From: Apostichopus japonicus
Lineage: Eukaryota; Echinodermata; Holothuroidea; Aspidochirotida; Stichopodidae
Assembly (NCBI RefSeq): GCF_037975245.1
Contig: NC_092574.1
Location: 21,727,713 to 21,787,712 of the forward strand
Direction of reading: 5' to 3'
DNA: 60,000 nucleotides
The notes beneath the pieces are model-generated. The model saw nothing but the letters and a program-made list of their open reading frames with translations. It had not been told where the DNA came from and ran no database searches. Below are positions 13,501 to 28,600 of the stretch, one piece after another; position 1 is the stretch's first letter, and each line of letters starts with the position of its first letter. A program made the translations under genes and the position numbers.

Positions 13501-16500
13501 TGACTATAAATCAATTAAGAGCATGTGCAAGAGAACCATGGTAGGTTGAAAAATGATAACCCTATACCTATTTCTGAAAAGTGTCTGAAGGACAATTTTT
13601 TTTTTAAATATTAAAATGAAATTACAGTTGGTTGTGATCATTAATGACTCACTTATAAGCTTCTAAGTTCATTTTGTGAAATGATTTGAGAGAAGACCAC
13701 TTTAAGTCTGATTAATTACAAACTAAACGTAACTCTAAGGTAAAAGTCAATTTTTTGCAAACTTTTCAACAGTTTGCAGTTTCACATAAATGTGATTAAG
13801 CACTAAGTACTATGAAAAAATGTCTGAGCTATGAAATGCACGGAACCAACTGAATCATTTTACTTTTTGTTCAGCGACCTTCAATCTATGAGGGAGGGTT
13901 TTAGAAAACTGACGACCAATGTGTGAGTATTTAAGCTTTGGACTAAAATTTTAGGATGAAAAACAATTGCTTAAAAAGTGCTTCCCTGGAAGTCTTGAGC
14001 TTCTGACCATCAAGGAATTTTCCTTGACTTTCCAAGAGTGTTAAATTAGACAACTTAACTCTTTGAGGATGGCAGTCAAAACAAATGTTGCAGTCTGCAC
14101 ACGAGTGACCGTTATCTGACTTTTCTAGCATATTTGTGAGCAATACTGATATTCCTTTATATAGTCAGAGACTCAGCACCACTTCTGATAAATGAAGTAA
14201 CGTTATCTGACACCTCCCTCAATGTCACTCTCTTAATTGACTGAAAGTTGGTCATCAGAACCTGTTATCAGTATATATATTGCAATTCTTCCATTGACCA
14301 AAGTTCCTTTTGTTCTTCAAAGGAGGCAGCAAAAAAGAGAAGAAAAAAAAAGAGAGAGAAAAAATTCCACAGCAGTGGGTGAGTGACTCACTCTAAATAG
14401 AGGACAAAAGCTTGAGGGTTGACAAGTGACTTGTCAATTAGATTTAACACAGGAGTGAGCATCATTTGCATAATTCTTGAGGTACTGTAGGTGAGTGTGG
14501 TTGAGTAACAAATACTCAGAGCTCTATTATTGACTAACATGAGGAAAATTCAGGGATTCCCTTAATCTTGCCATTGAGGTTCTTTACTGTCAACACAGAA
14601 GAAGAATTGTGGGTAACTGATGGCCAGATAATTGGAAAGTTATCCAACCTCGTAAATGTGGGAGGTTGGTTAAAAACAAGATTTGAAGTCAGAGGAGAAT
14701 TCAAGGAAATTTTCATCATCTAAAGACTTTAACTGATATTACCCAGTCCTTTTGTTTTTAACTGACGACTGTTGCCAGGGGCAACCTTTCAATTTGATTT
14801 TGTTCAATTCTTGGTTCCTTTCTGATACTGAAATCCTGTACCAAATGTAGTTCATCATTGTGACAAGTCAAATTTTATTTCCATTAAATGAAGAAATTTG
14901 GAACTTTCTTGAAAATATTCCCAATTTCCTTTTTTTTTCATGTGATTAATACACTAAAATGAAAAAAAAAAGTGTACTCTGGGTGACCAATTGTGGAAAA
15001 CTGAAATGCAATCATTAATTAATCACTTCATTTAATTTCATTAGAATTAGAAACAAACAATAGATGACTAAAACCTGGCGACAAACACTGCAGATCCATC
15101 TTATACATTGTAGAGCTGGTGTTTGTATTGATTTGACATGGCATGTGGGATAACAACATGTGTATTAATTATAGATTTGAGGTAAATTAAAGTAATATAA
15201 AATTTAGATCATATCAAAGCTAAATCATTTAGCATGTGATTTGTAATTTCTAAGCCTGACCACTGGAATCAATTTAAAATTTATTCTCATGTTCTCAATT
15301 GGGGCAGGGGAATGGCTTGGATGGGTGGAGGATGGGTCTTTCACAGATTCATCAGCACAATATATCTGAGAAAGGGATTTTCTGCTAAGAATTAAATCCT
15401 CATAACAGGATTTTATTTTTTTAATCATGCTCTCCAATTTTCAGAATATTTACCCAACTGATTGAGCGTCGAAAAAATACAGTTTGTAATTTGCATGATC
15501 CACGGGACAAACTTGTATGCATGTTCACCTGCCTTAGTAATAGCCCGGATGCATTCATATTATCAAAACTATTCTCGACTCATTCTTCATTACATGAGAT
15601 GAAAGTAGATCAAAGTTTTAGATGAAAGTATTACATAATCTGCAAAGTTGCCACCACTTTATGGTTAATAACACAATCATTGCAAACAGATGTTAAAAAA
15701 TTTATCATACCTGTGTCACTTTCCTTTCACAGACTCAAAGAGTTTTTTTTTCAGACAATTATTTTCATCATATACTTCACAAAAACTTTTATCTATGACA
15801 TCACACTATATATATGGACGGAGAGTACAATGCCCTTCCAAATGGGCACAAAACGGTACCTACGGGCTCAACTCAGACAGGGGACTAGAGAACTACAAAA
15901 GGGCTAGCTAGGGTGGTACAAAATTAGACCTACTGAAAGTTCATGTACCCCTGATATATTATATGCCCTAAATGATTGGCTCCACCTAATACCATCCCTT
16001 CAATGATACCTTGGGGATGTTCAACTCAGCTTTAAAGTGTGAGAGGTCAAGTCAGGTCGACACTGGCCACTGATAAAATTTCAATATGGTTGGAGTTTTA
16101 ACAGACCTTTACAGATCTACAGTACAAGACTGTATATATATTCCATAAATGCTATGGGGTGCCATCAGATCTAAACTTCATATATACATACATTAGTATG
16201 AGCTATTGATGAGAAATTTTTTTAATGTTTTTTTGGTTCATGTTTATCTCTTTTCAGTCCATTTAACAATTTTTCAGGTCATATGTCAAACAAAAGTTCT
16301 CTCAGATATGCTAGAAATTCCAAATTTGGTCAGCTAGTATATAATCAAACAAATTTTGTTTCAAGCTGTAATGTTCTGCTACCTTGATTGAATATATTTT
16401 ACATATTCCACTGACATATATACACTGCATGTCTTAGCCAATTTAAGTTTAATTTGTCAAATTTGGCAGAATTGAACACAATGCTGGTAACATTTAGGGG

Positions 16501-17196
16501 CACATATCAAGGTTTCAAAGTCAACTTTTATTAGTGATTATATACAACCATATGCTTGGTAATAGTGATTCAACATTACAACCAAACACAGTAGGTAGCA
16601 TAGAGAGATTGTGAGATATTGAGTGTTCAAAGTTCTCTTCCTAGTTAGCATTTTGATGATTTACACCCAGTTTGTCTTTCTTTGAGATGAATTTGAAGCC
16701 ATCACTACCACCTACAGTAACCCACGTCGATAATTTTCCTTCTCCTCTTCAATCGCCCCACCAACACCCTTCCTCACCCTCCCAACAGAGATAGAAAGAG
16801 CATTTGATCCCAAGCAATCAATTTTCACATTTCATTTTTTTTTAAATATTTATACTACTTATCACCAATTAAGCATCAAGTACTATTTAAAAGTGAACCG
16901 TAAAAAATAAATTACAATTAGCCTACAGTTTATTTTGGTTGCAATAAAATAAATTCTCATTAAAATACCAAAATGTTTTGAGCTTCAAGTCTAATTACTA
17001 TATTCTAAACACTGCTGCCAGGGACTTTGCAAGAATACCATTAGACAACTAAGCGGGTGGTTGGGCCTGGGGCCTTATCAACGGAACAATTCAAAGAGAT
17101 GGATATCTTCAACCCTCCCCCCCTACCCAAAAGGAGAATAACAAAAAAATTAAGATACATTTAGAAGGATTTGTTGCCAAACTTGGTAGAGCTAGA

Positions 17197-17210
17197 GGGG
17201 GGGGGGGGGG
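17197..17210. repeat. G14 homopolymer tract
   Basis: One of many poly(G)/poly(C) tracts of 11 or more in the window. Others lie at 1354-1366, 10167-10177, 20950-20960, 27424-27435, 31070-31082, 33099-33113, 42222-42234, 57037-57050 and 58964-58976. Confidence 0.95.
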
Positions 17211-19079
17211 TAAACATTAACTGATATAAAACCTGTAACAATAGATCATAACTTTGGTTGTCACTGAGGTACATTCTCACGGTGCAACATAAGGTCCCAA
17301 ATGAACTTAAAGGGATAGCCAAGTCTAAAAATTCCAAACATTTATATCGCAGAGCAAGTAAAAAGTAACACATTAACAGTCCAACTGTTATCCTGATAGC
17401 TTGTTCTGTTGCCGAGATATCAACTTTCGGAATGTATTCATCTTATGCAAATCAGTAATTGTGTAGTAAGTTGTGATGTCATACAGTAATAGGGACGATA
17501 AATCAAACCTGTTTCTTGCTTGTCATTGCTTGTCACTGATACAATGAGGGGCCTCTATATTTAAATAATAAACTGTTTGGTTGTGAAGCAGAATCGATTG
17601 AGTTTGCCCAAAAATTTTGGGAATCGTACTTGACTATAATAGGAAGAATTTAAGAAGAAACAAACTTTTGGGATATTTACAAGAGGCAGCGTGTGACCAG
17701 GTAAAGTAGATGGGAACAGGAAAACAGTTGAGGGGTGAGAGAGGCAAGAACAGAATTTGGTAAACTCAGATTAATTTTACTTTATTCTCAAAACTAAAGA
17801 TGACATTGTGGCAAAAGACTTAAAAAGTTTTGTAACAATGTAGCAAACTATTGTGGGACACAAAAATTTGCTATTTTGCACTAAACTTTTTTTAAATACT
17901 AGCTCTCTAATTATGAGCCAAAATTAGGATCAATGTCTCTTAAAAAGAGAGACAGAAGGTCACCAGATCAGATTATTTCTAAAATATTACTTGAGACCTA
18001 ATTGAGACCTTTACACAACTTTAAAGTACCACACAAAATTTCAAATAAGGGCTATCCCATTCACACCCCTCTCCCCCCCCCATCTACCCCGAGGGAGCTT
18101 CAATGATCACTGCTCTTGTTTGTGTTCCCTTTAAATCATTTGCCACGCTCTCCTAGTCAACAAAAGTGATCACAAAATATGAAACTTACAAAAGTTATTC
18201 TTCACAAAACAAGAAAGATCATGTTGCCAGTGGCAAAAAAACATAATTGTGCAATCCATGTGAAGAAAAGCTTGGGTGCAGCTGCTGTGCTGTTGAGCTA
18301 TTAAAACCAGCACACAAGTCAAAAGTCAAAAGGTTTTTTGCCCACACCAAGGAGTCTGACTAGAATAGAGATTGTCTGGTTGGGAAATCTTCCTTCCTCT
18401 TTCAGAAACTTAAGTGTGATTTATTTACCAGAAAAAGTGTACATATATCAATTTTTACAGCTATCTATCATATCCAAGGAACAATTTAAACTCCAGGACT
18501 AGGACAGATGTTCCTAGGTGTACTCACTGTAATGAAAACTAAAACTTCCCCAAATTTCACACTTTTCCACTGACAATTACATAAAAGACAGTACTAGCAG
18601 TGCTTCAATATTATTAAAATTAATGTCGATAAAAAAAAAATGTTTAAGGAAAAGAAAGTGAAAAGGAAAGAGATTGGAAATATAGGTCAGAGGAAGGACC
18701 TACATTTTAAAATGGACCTTTCTTTCCTCCTGTGAACAAGGTTATCAAGATAATGAGGGTAAGACCCAGAGGGACAAGTTTCAGTGGTTGAAAATATACC
18801 AATGTGGAGACACCCAGCAGGTGTAAAAAATTGTCACAATTCTGAAGATTTGTTATAGGCTATCTTGACTTGACACTGGAATAGTTTAAAATTAATTATT
18901 AAACCAAAGAAAACAAAAAAGTAAAGGAAATAGAAAAATTTGCATATATTGATCTGTAACTTTTAACTTATAACAAAACAATAATCCGGGGGGACAAGGG
19001 GTGGTATCGTGTTCAGACATGTTACCTACTGTAAAGACGAAATCCGGGGGAAATATTCTGATAAAAAAAAAGAGCCTTG

Positions 19080-19560
19080 TAGGCACTTAAAATGGTAGAA
19101 TGAGAAGGCAGGACAATGACCGGGGAGCCGGTCATAGAGGGCGCACAGTGTTAAAGGATTACCTAGGACATTATATGGCATGGCAGAACAGGTGCTAAGG
19201 GTTGTGAGGAGACAGGTAAGCGAGGAGCGAAATAAATTGTGCAGTTTTGGAGGAAATTATTCAGGTTTGAATTATGTTTTACCAAACTTTTAAGACCATA
19301 AATATATTCAACTAGGGCATTAAACCATACCTAACAATTAATTTCTAAACGGTTGGACTGATTGGTCAAACCATCTACTGTACAACCACATAATTCCACA
19401 CCATACCAGGTTTGAATATATTTATGAGGGACAAGCTTACCTGTCCCATCACAGCTCTGGCCTATACCTAGAAATGGTTACCAGTTAAGTCGGCACTATA
19501 CAGCGAGAGTGTTAACGATATGAGACAGGTAAGCGAGGAATCAAAATAAAGTTATCGTGG
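19080..19560. repeat. Possible degraded composite repeat with thrice-used GACAGGTAAGC
   Basis: GACAGGTAAGC occurs at 19211-19221 and 19524-19534, both followed by GAGGA and then AAATAAA, and inverted at 19435-19445 (GCTTACCTGTC). An 8-base perfect stem ATGACCGG-GGAG-CCGGTCAT lies at 19116-19135, next to AGGGCGC. The arrangement suggests an old non-coding mobile element, family unknown. Confidence 0.4.
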
Positions 19561-22500
19561 TTTCATCACTGAGCATGAAACAGGATACGGTAGGAAGAAG
19601 TGAGGAAATTCTTCAATTAATTCTACCAAAATGGTGAAATCAGGTCTGCAAACAAGAACCCTTGTTAACAAGTCAATCCATGAAGATTTTTATTGTTAAC
19701 TTTTACATAAAGAACTATTAATTAGCAACACTCTTCACTAGGAGTCCATCTTCGCATTTTTTGCATGTCATGTTGTGGATCATGAGATAGTTTACAAGAA
19801 ATGCTCTCATCCACCAAAAACACTAGAATACAAACTAGGGAACTAGGAATTGAATACTAATGAAAACTTCAGAGAAATTTATTACATGGCAGAGACAGCC
19901 CAGCTAAATGACAAACTTATAAACATCTGACTAAGTTTGATACTAATTTCAAGACATTTGGGTCAGTTTTGAAACTAAATTTCAACCTGATGCGAGTGCT
20001 CACAGAATGTCTGATGTGGGGGGGGATGGGGGGAATGTTGGACTATGCTGTGACATGAACATCTCTTCCTTCACATTTGTCCATGACAGGTGCAGCCTCT
20101 CTTGGGAATTCGTTCTCCTCTGCACGTAGACCACATCATGAAAACGATTAATTTGTCCATTATTTCAATTTATGTATTGGTGTACTTGTTTTGCCATCAA
20201 ACATGCATGAACAAAACTTTTATGCATTTTGCCTTTGACACCATTCTGCAGACAGAAATTCTTCTAGCTGTTTCATGATCGGAAAATGTCATTAAAAGCC
20301 TTAAAATAGTGGCAGAGTTATCTCGTCTGCGTAAAGGCACATACTGTAGGACTGAATTGACAGTTTACTGCACTAGGATTTACCATACAGTAATAATATT
20401 TCAATATTAGATGAATAGGCTTGTTGAATGTCTAAACTGGCATGAGGAATGTCCACAATTAGAAGCTAGAAAGAAAACATTTACAAATCCAAACTTTTCA
20501 CATCAATTGATTTTGATAAATATTTCAGTGCTATTTGATACTTCAATATAAATATCTTAAAAATGCATAGGTTGACTGTAGTCAAAGTTTCATTTCAAAT
20601 AATGACAAAGAGTCAAAATTTCCAATTTGCATCCCACCCCCACCCCTCCCCCACCAACTTTTCTCAGTGTCAGTTGTCCAGAGTTATGTTCACTAATGCT
20701 CTGTAGGTTGACCATAAATCATGTACATTTATTAGCACTGGAGACTGGTAAGAGAGAAGCAAACTAAACTCATGCTTATTACTGCAAATGTAACATATAA
20801 GTGATCAACCCAAAACTTATATACTGGTTATTATTCTGTCTTATGATACGTGTCTCCTACATACAGACACAATCCGATCTACCGTACAGTAGGTTCAAGA
20901 TCTGGTGACATTCTTGCATTGCGCCCTCTCAATAAATGAATTTTTTTTTGGGGGGGGGGGAGGGGTTACATGTATCCATCAATACATGTGAATGCAATGC
21001 CCCAATAGCTTAAAACAAACTTGATAAAACTTGCACAGTAAGCAGAATTGTTACATCATTCATGATGGATTGAGCTATTAAAAAAAAAAACCTTCCCGTT
21101 AAGCGGACAAAGTGCAGACACCCATCAAAAAAGGGTGTTAAAGAATTATAACCCATCACTAAACAGCAAGGGAGCGGTTAATAAAAGCTTCCTGACACAA
21201 CTGAGTAACTACGATAAATTTGAGCTTGAATGGACCTTGTGCGTCCTGTAAATTTAAGTGAATGGTAAACGGATTAACATCTAAATGTACCTCCAGAGAG
21301 GTAACCAGGAGATCCTTTTAATGTGAAAGACATAAAATTGCTCATATTGTCTAAATTCCCTTATGATTTTCAGATAAACTATTGATAACCCAACCATCAC
21401 CAGGTGTTAATCTCTCATTCCAATGTGGTCAAAACACTTTATGAGTGTCAGTAAGAACAGGTTTCTAATCAGAGCAACATCGCAAATGAAATAGAATCAA
21501 CCAATCAGATAAGAGGCACCTATCACATGACCTCTTGATGAAAACAGCTGACGATCATGTTTGTGCATCAAGTTTACAGCACTGTGTTAAATACTACAGG
21601 ATCTCTTGTGTACTGTAGCTCCACATTAAACTTCGACAGCATCAATCAGCTCAATCAGATGGGAAAACTTCGCTTGCTTCGATTCGAAAAAAACTTCGAT
21701 TTGTGTTTCATTGTCATTAAAAACTACCTCAACTGTGATGCTTACATTGCATTTAACAATTTAAACATTATTACTTGGATGAATATGTACCATACTGAGA
21801 GAGGACTGGGACACAGAATATCACTTGAAACAATCTCAGCCATTGTTAGGCTTCCCACCATCCATTCCCCCCCCCACCTCCCCAACCAACCCTTCACCTT
21901 CCCCTCCTTCACACACACTAACAGCTGGCACTAGAAGTTACCAATGAACAGGATGTGAAATGGTTCATGATCACAAATAAACATCAAATGAATGTAGCTC
22001 TGCTAGGCTTCTACAGGTAAGTAGTTTTTCATAAATCCCATGTCTCGTCCCCCCCCCCTTCTCCCACCCCTCATCCCCACCAACCTCAAAGATATCTGCA
22101 AGTCCCAGAAATAATTCTTCTTGCAAATAATAATAAATCTGAAAACCAATTGTTTTGGAGAAATGAGATACTACTAGCAATGTTCAGTTGGTATGGGCAT
22201 GGAAGTAAAAACTGTTTTTACCTCCATGGTATGGGGTAATAAGTCCTATAAACAATTGCCAAACAGAGCTGTATGAACTGTGAGTGAAGGTCACTTCAGA
22301 AGTTCATAATGTATCCTTCACGGTGGTGGAACTCTACATATTTTCCTACAGGAGAAGTCTTTTTGAAATATATACTGTGATGCAGCCACATGTTTATTGA
22401 AATTCGAATCTAGCTTTCCTCGTGAAGCCACAAGAGTAGATTGGTCATGAATCCAGTGGAAGGCAGAACGTGCTGTTAGAGCCACATCTTCCACCAATCT

Positions 22501-25197
22501 TGACAGTGAATGGGAAATATGAATTTACTAGGTTATTCACCTCTGGATTGGCTTCTTGAACATTACTATGGCATGACACAATGACACTTGCACACCTTGA
22601 TACCATGGATTTGTTTGTATTAGCCATTTTTGGGGGGCAAGTTAATGTTCTTTCTCATTTGAGCGTATACCCATCAAGATATTACATTGACCTACATGAA
22701 AGGAAGTCAATGTCGTCAAAGGTATCGTCTGTCTGACTGTTGGGATATTGACACAGAAATTTACACCATGGGCAAAGAACTGCAAGGAGTGAAGTGTAAT
22801 TATAACTACATGAGTAGATATATCTGAAGAAGTGTTAGGGAATGGATAGGATATTCTGAGTACTGTTTTCTACTCACATATCACCCTAGCAGAGTTGAAA
22901 ACTTTACAGAATTTCAAAGCTACAACATGTATTAAATGTGATATGTATTCATCTGAAGGATTGATGTGTTTATATTTATCTTAACGAAGGAAACATAGAG
23001 TTATTCTGTATGTTTTTTTGTTTTTTCTCTAGAGCTCTCACTTTTGTTCTGGCGACAACATCCTTCGTGGATTTATCGTCTCACTCGTCTCCAAACTTCA
23101 TCGAGGAGGTTGGTGACATCCCTCCCCTCGCAAATTCAATAAACTGTGAATTATTGAGTATTTTATTCTATCCTTAAACATTTCGATGCCCAAACTCATT
23201 TGCCTAATTAAAGACATTTTATGGTATAAATTTAAAGAGCAAATAAAACAATTTTTCCAAGCCTCCTGACTTTTAAAATCATTCTTAAACATGTAAACTT
23301 CGACTCAGTCAAGATTAATGACCTTAACTTGTTGGTATAAAAAGAGTATCCAAACATTTATAAAAATTAAGAAAAAACTTCCAAAGCTGGTTAGGAAAAG
23401 ACTTTCCACATTGGCTTTTAACAAGGTAGAGTGCAGTAATGGTGTGCAGACAGACTAAAAGGGAGGCTTGAATTAATCATTTGTAAACCTCAATCATTCT
23501 TGAAACATTGGAAGAAGAATCAAGAAAAATAAATAGGAGAGTTTCTAACTGATCATCTGCAACGTGCAGAGGTGAAAAGCAAAATACCAGTTTGAGAGAT
23601 ATGTCAAGGTTCTTGGAAATTTATGAGAAGACAGAATCCGCAGGAGGGATCCAGTCATACCCATTCAGAAGAAATAAATTACGAGTCTTACGGTTAGATT
23701 TATTAGAAAACATTGTTAAAGCATAACCAAGTTTTATGATATGAGAAAGTCATACTTTTGTCTGAAGTAGTAAAGCGATAAGTTTTTTATCAATGGTACT
23801 GCTACTAAGCTTATATGTTTCTGTTGTAGTGAATTCAGCAAACGGGAGGTCATGTGATCAAAGATATATCTAATCTTGAATATGGGGTGGATCTATTACA
23901 CCATACCAAAAGAGAAAAATACGAAAGAAGACACTGATTCAGAATTAAACTTCTTAGAATGTCTAAAATATTTGTCTCCTGTCTTCTGGATGTCTATGGC
24001 TTTAACAAGTCTTTTTTCATAGCAGTTTAATTTACTAAAAAGTGACAATTTCTTTACTATCACTTTAATCTATAGGGCTAACTTCACAGCTACTGTAACA
24101 TAATATGTTTTAATGTTTTGCTAAAAATGAAGAAAGTTACAGATGTCCACAAAACTTCTTTTTCTTGAAGACTCACTAAAAATTGAAATTTTTAGACAAA
24201 GCCATAGTCACACAATGTCACAAAATTAATTTTGAGTTTGACTGGCTTGGATAAAGTTTGAATGTAACAAGTGCTCTAAATCTGTAACAGATTACCAACA
24301 GCTCTCACCCCTTAGCCCATCCCTTAATGATTCCTTACCTACTACCCCTCTCCAAACTTCATGTAACTGATGACTCAATAATTATCATCTTAAAATGCGC
24401 ACAATAGTTCATATTTTTGACATGAGCTCCATACCAATTCTCTTCTGTCTTTTCTTTGTTACTTCCAATATAACTCAAAAAAAAAGAAATAAATTGTGTG
24501 GAATGTTAGGAAAACCGGTAAACCTAGAAAACCAAAATTTTTGCATGTAAACTGACTGCTTTATCACAGGCGTGCTTGTGGTCGAAGGTTTTTCTGGATT
24601 TCCTCACAATTTTACCTGGACAAACTTCACACAAGCACATCAATCACGCAACACAGTGACTTGATGGCCAGCATAAAACAATTTAACATCCATTTCCTCA
24701 ATCATCAGCATAAATAACCATCAACCTATTCTGGGAGACCAGGATCATATTTAGGTTAGTGGGCCATACATCATGCATAAATTTAACTTGGTCAACATTT
24801 TGCCATCCCCACCCCCCTCCACCACCTGACCACAAGTCATTCATAGTTTATGGGTTTGTGGAGTAAAGAAAGTAAAAGTTTGAACATAAGTAAAGGGAGG
24901 GATGGGGATAACACTATATACAGAGATATGTCATAGTGTGAACGATATTTAAATTACAAGGATCTGACATTAAATCGCTGGTCACCGATGCAATCAGGGC
25001 TGAAAAGGTTAGCAGAGAAAATGTACTGGTGTTGGATATTGGATATTTAGGATGATTTTACTTACTGGTCTCTCATGAATCTATATGCACTCCAATATAC
25101 CTAGCTTACAACAATTGGTAAAAATCTAGAGTGTGTTCTCCACTGAGGACATTGATATTACTCTCAAACATGATTGTGCACCGTTTCTACTGTACGC

Positions 25198-25260
25198 TAT
25201 ATATATGTATATAATATGTAGATATTTATATATTTATTATATATAAATCATATATATTTA
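25198..25260. repeat. TA-rich microsatellite
   Basis: Irregular TATATAT/ATATTTA tract in intron 1 with self-complementary segments such as ATTTATATA and TATATAAAT. Confidence 0.8.
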
Positions 25261-25563
25261 CTTGTGAGGAGACATGGGACAAGTGAGAATCGCTGACAAC
25301 AAGGTTCTTAATTTTCTAGACTTATTATGAAAGCTTTGGAACGGCGTACAGCTATTTTCAAGCAGTGTCTTCAGCGTGATTTGATTTGCATCGTACTTAA
25401 AACCTTGAGGAAGTTAGAAGTCTCAACACTTAGTTCAAGACCTAACACATACTCTCATACCAGAGGTCCCTAGCCTAGCTTAGCCTGCTCTACATGCAGT
25501 GTAGCTGAACTTGCTGAAGTCATCACTGTCAGTCAAATTCTCTTGATCAATACTAACAGAGCA

Positions 25564-25609
25564 TTGTACTATTTTCTACTTGAATACTTGTACTATTTTC
25601 TACTTGAAT
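25564..25609. repeat. Tandem duplication, 24-base unit
   Basis: TTGTACTATTTTCTACTTGA occurs at 25564 and again at 25588, a recent direct duplication. Confidence 0.9.
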
Positions 25610-28600
25610 GAAAGGGAATAAAATTGTTATGAATTGTAACCAAGTACTTTAAACCCAAATGATTTCTTAGCGCGCATCTTAAGTTACACAGCTGGTCACG
25701 AATGGCATCTCATTGTGAAAACTTTTATCTGTGAGAAAACAAAAATTGGGGTTTCCAGAACACATAAAATAGTGTTTGTTTTCAACCTATCAATTTTTTT
25801 TTGGCCTACTATTAAAATGAAGAGCTTCTGTCTTTAATACCAAGGGCAAATCTGTGACCGTTCTGACGTTACTAAAACAATAAAGGATTTTAGCGGCTCC
25901 CAATTGTTTGATCTACCTTAGATCTCAATTTCTCATGAGACTACTAATTTTTATTTTAAAATTCCGAATTTTGAAGTAATTCTTACAGTTGCCAGATGAT
26001 CTTGATGTGTGTTCGAAATAGGAGACTTCTCTGTCCCAGAATAAATCTTACAAAAACAAAAATATTTCCAAGGGTTACGTATAAAACTCTGCATCGTAAA
26101 ACTAAATTATGAGACACAAAATAAATGATTGGGTCCACCTCTTTATATAGACCTACAATGTATTAAGTTCCAAAGTTTTGGATCAATTTTTGTAAAATAT
26201 TTACCCGAGGTTATGTAACTGTTAAAGACGTTCACACAATGGGATGTTTTGTGCAGAACTGTTTAAGATGAGTGTTGGACACAAATATGATGGAAACATT
26301 ATAGTCCAGATATTAACAAGGTCCTATCATATTCACTGACTTCCAATCAGAGTTTATGCTTGTTGAGTGAAGTAATTTATTCTAATTTTCAATACACAAA
26401 AAAGAGAACCTGGCAGTGTTGAATAAAACAAAGCCCGGCCTAAACATCTGGAAGTTGAAAATTCTTTATAAAATAAGAAATTGTCCATTTTTGTCAGTTA
26501 AGTTTGAGCATCACCTGTAAATGAAGCGATCCACCTATTAATTGTAAAACTCTTTCAATTACTTTGTGGCTTGATGGAAGAAGCTTTGCTAAAACAATCA
26601 AAAAGTTTCACCATTTGATGTCGGACAATCAGTCATTCTCAGGTATTAGTGGATTACATTCGGAAAGTGTGCAGACGGATGTGGACTTATGTATTACAGA
26701 GAGGTTTTCCTGTGCAGTAGTTACAGTAACTGCAACTTTCATAACAGTAACTATGTTAAATTAAAGTGTTGACCTTAAAACTTACATACTGTATATGTAC
26801 AACAGAAAAATCCACATTTTTAAACAACTTTAATAAATATAAAACAGTAGAATTATGTACAGCTTAACCGACAAAGCTCAACTATTGAAGAATGAACAAC
26901 AGAAATGTTTACTCACGGAAACAATTAAAAAACTTTAACCCTTTCTTCGTTCATCTCCTAATCTCTGCACCCCCCCCCACCACCCACCCCCACAAAGATC
27001 AGGTAAATACTTTAATATGTCTGTCAACCTCTTATAGGAAAGTTCCGAGGATGACATTAAAATCAAATTCAACCGCTTTTCCTGCGCCGTCACAAAGACG
27101 TTACAGTACTTTTAAAGGAATTAAAAGTTATCTGACAGAGCTGAAAGGGTGGGTATATACAAAACCTAATCTTTATCAAGCCCTAGATGCACAAGAAATC
27201 AAGATCAGAAACATTCCTATTTCCTACTAACATTAGTACTTTCATGATCCACTTGACAACATTTTATGGACTATAACATTGGTTAAAGTGGCTTCTGAAG
27301 ACAGATTGAAAGATATCACCAACCACTTGAGACGTGATCACGGAAGAGAGGAAATATTTAGGAAGCCAAAGTAGCATGGTTTTACCCAGACTCCACACAT
27401 GCAGTGATCCATCAACAGGTAAAGGGGGGGGGGGGTGGGGGAGGCATTAAAAAACATATTGTTTACATACAGACTAATGTTCATCCATGGAAACACAAAT
27501 TCTCAAGTCTACATATATGATTTGTTGAACCATCTGATAACATTGGACAATTTTCATGTCAGTCCTTGAACGGAAGCAAAGTACTATGGGTCTGCAAAAT
27601 GGAGACTTTTGAAACGATAAATTCTAAGTATTAAATATAACCTGCTTTCTTTACAGAGAATTCACAATTCAGGTAGATTTTTTTTCAAAATGGAAACAAA
27701 TGGAAGATTCTGAGTAGCAAAGTAACAATGCACAATTTGTTTAAATCCATCACTTGTGCTAAACTTTCAAAATACATACTATACATGCAAGTACACATGC
27801 ATGCCCTTTAATGTTTCTCAATACAAACATAGTTTAATATTGATGCGAACAAAATCTACTCTCATGCAGGTTTTCCCCGGCACGTTTTAATGTTTTTTAG
27901 AAAGAATTATTGTCAGAAGTCACAGCTCTTACATAAACATGCCCTAAGACACCCTTTGAGCTTATCACTTTTGTTAGGAACTAAATGATCCATTACATAA
28001 ACCGAAAAGTGTCACGAATAAATTGCAACCTGTAGACTCTAACCCTGTTTGACACCCATTTTTCATTTAAAAACATTTATAACTGCTGTTACTGTCTAGA
28101 TTGTACATACTAAACAGACAAAGTGACAATACAACAAATTGCCAACCAAAAATTACTAAAAACTATAAACCTTTAAGGTTATTTATAATTCCTTACTTTG
28201 GAGGATAGTAATTAGCCATAAAATAAAAACATAATATTGACAGAGTTCATAACTTTTAATCTCTTCCAAACACATTGTACTGTGCCTTTATCAAATTCTT
28301 TGCCACTATGGAAGGCCAAATACTCAAAACCAGACAATGATCAGTCACCTTCAAATGTAGGAGAAAGCATTTTTGTTTTTGTCCACAGTTCTAAGCGATC
28401 TGAACACACATTGTGCCCCTCAGTGATGACATGTCTAGAACTGCGTGTAGTGTATGTTATTTCATATGACAGAGAATGACTTTTACTGTAGTTTACTGGC
28501 AAATAGCCCAAGCAACAAATAGACATTATGTTATATTTATTTGAAAGGAGCCTTGACTCATAGCAAAAGCTTAAAATGTGCATGGACGTTAATATAACTG

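Noticed and set aside
25321-25400. Possible Penelope-like element remnant near GAAAGCTTTGGAACGGCG
   Set aside because: The resemblance to terminal sequences of that class is vague, with no coding fragment or paired repeat.
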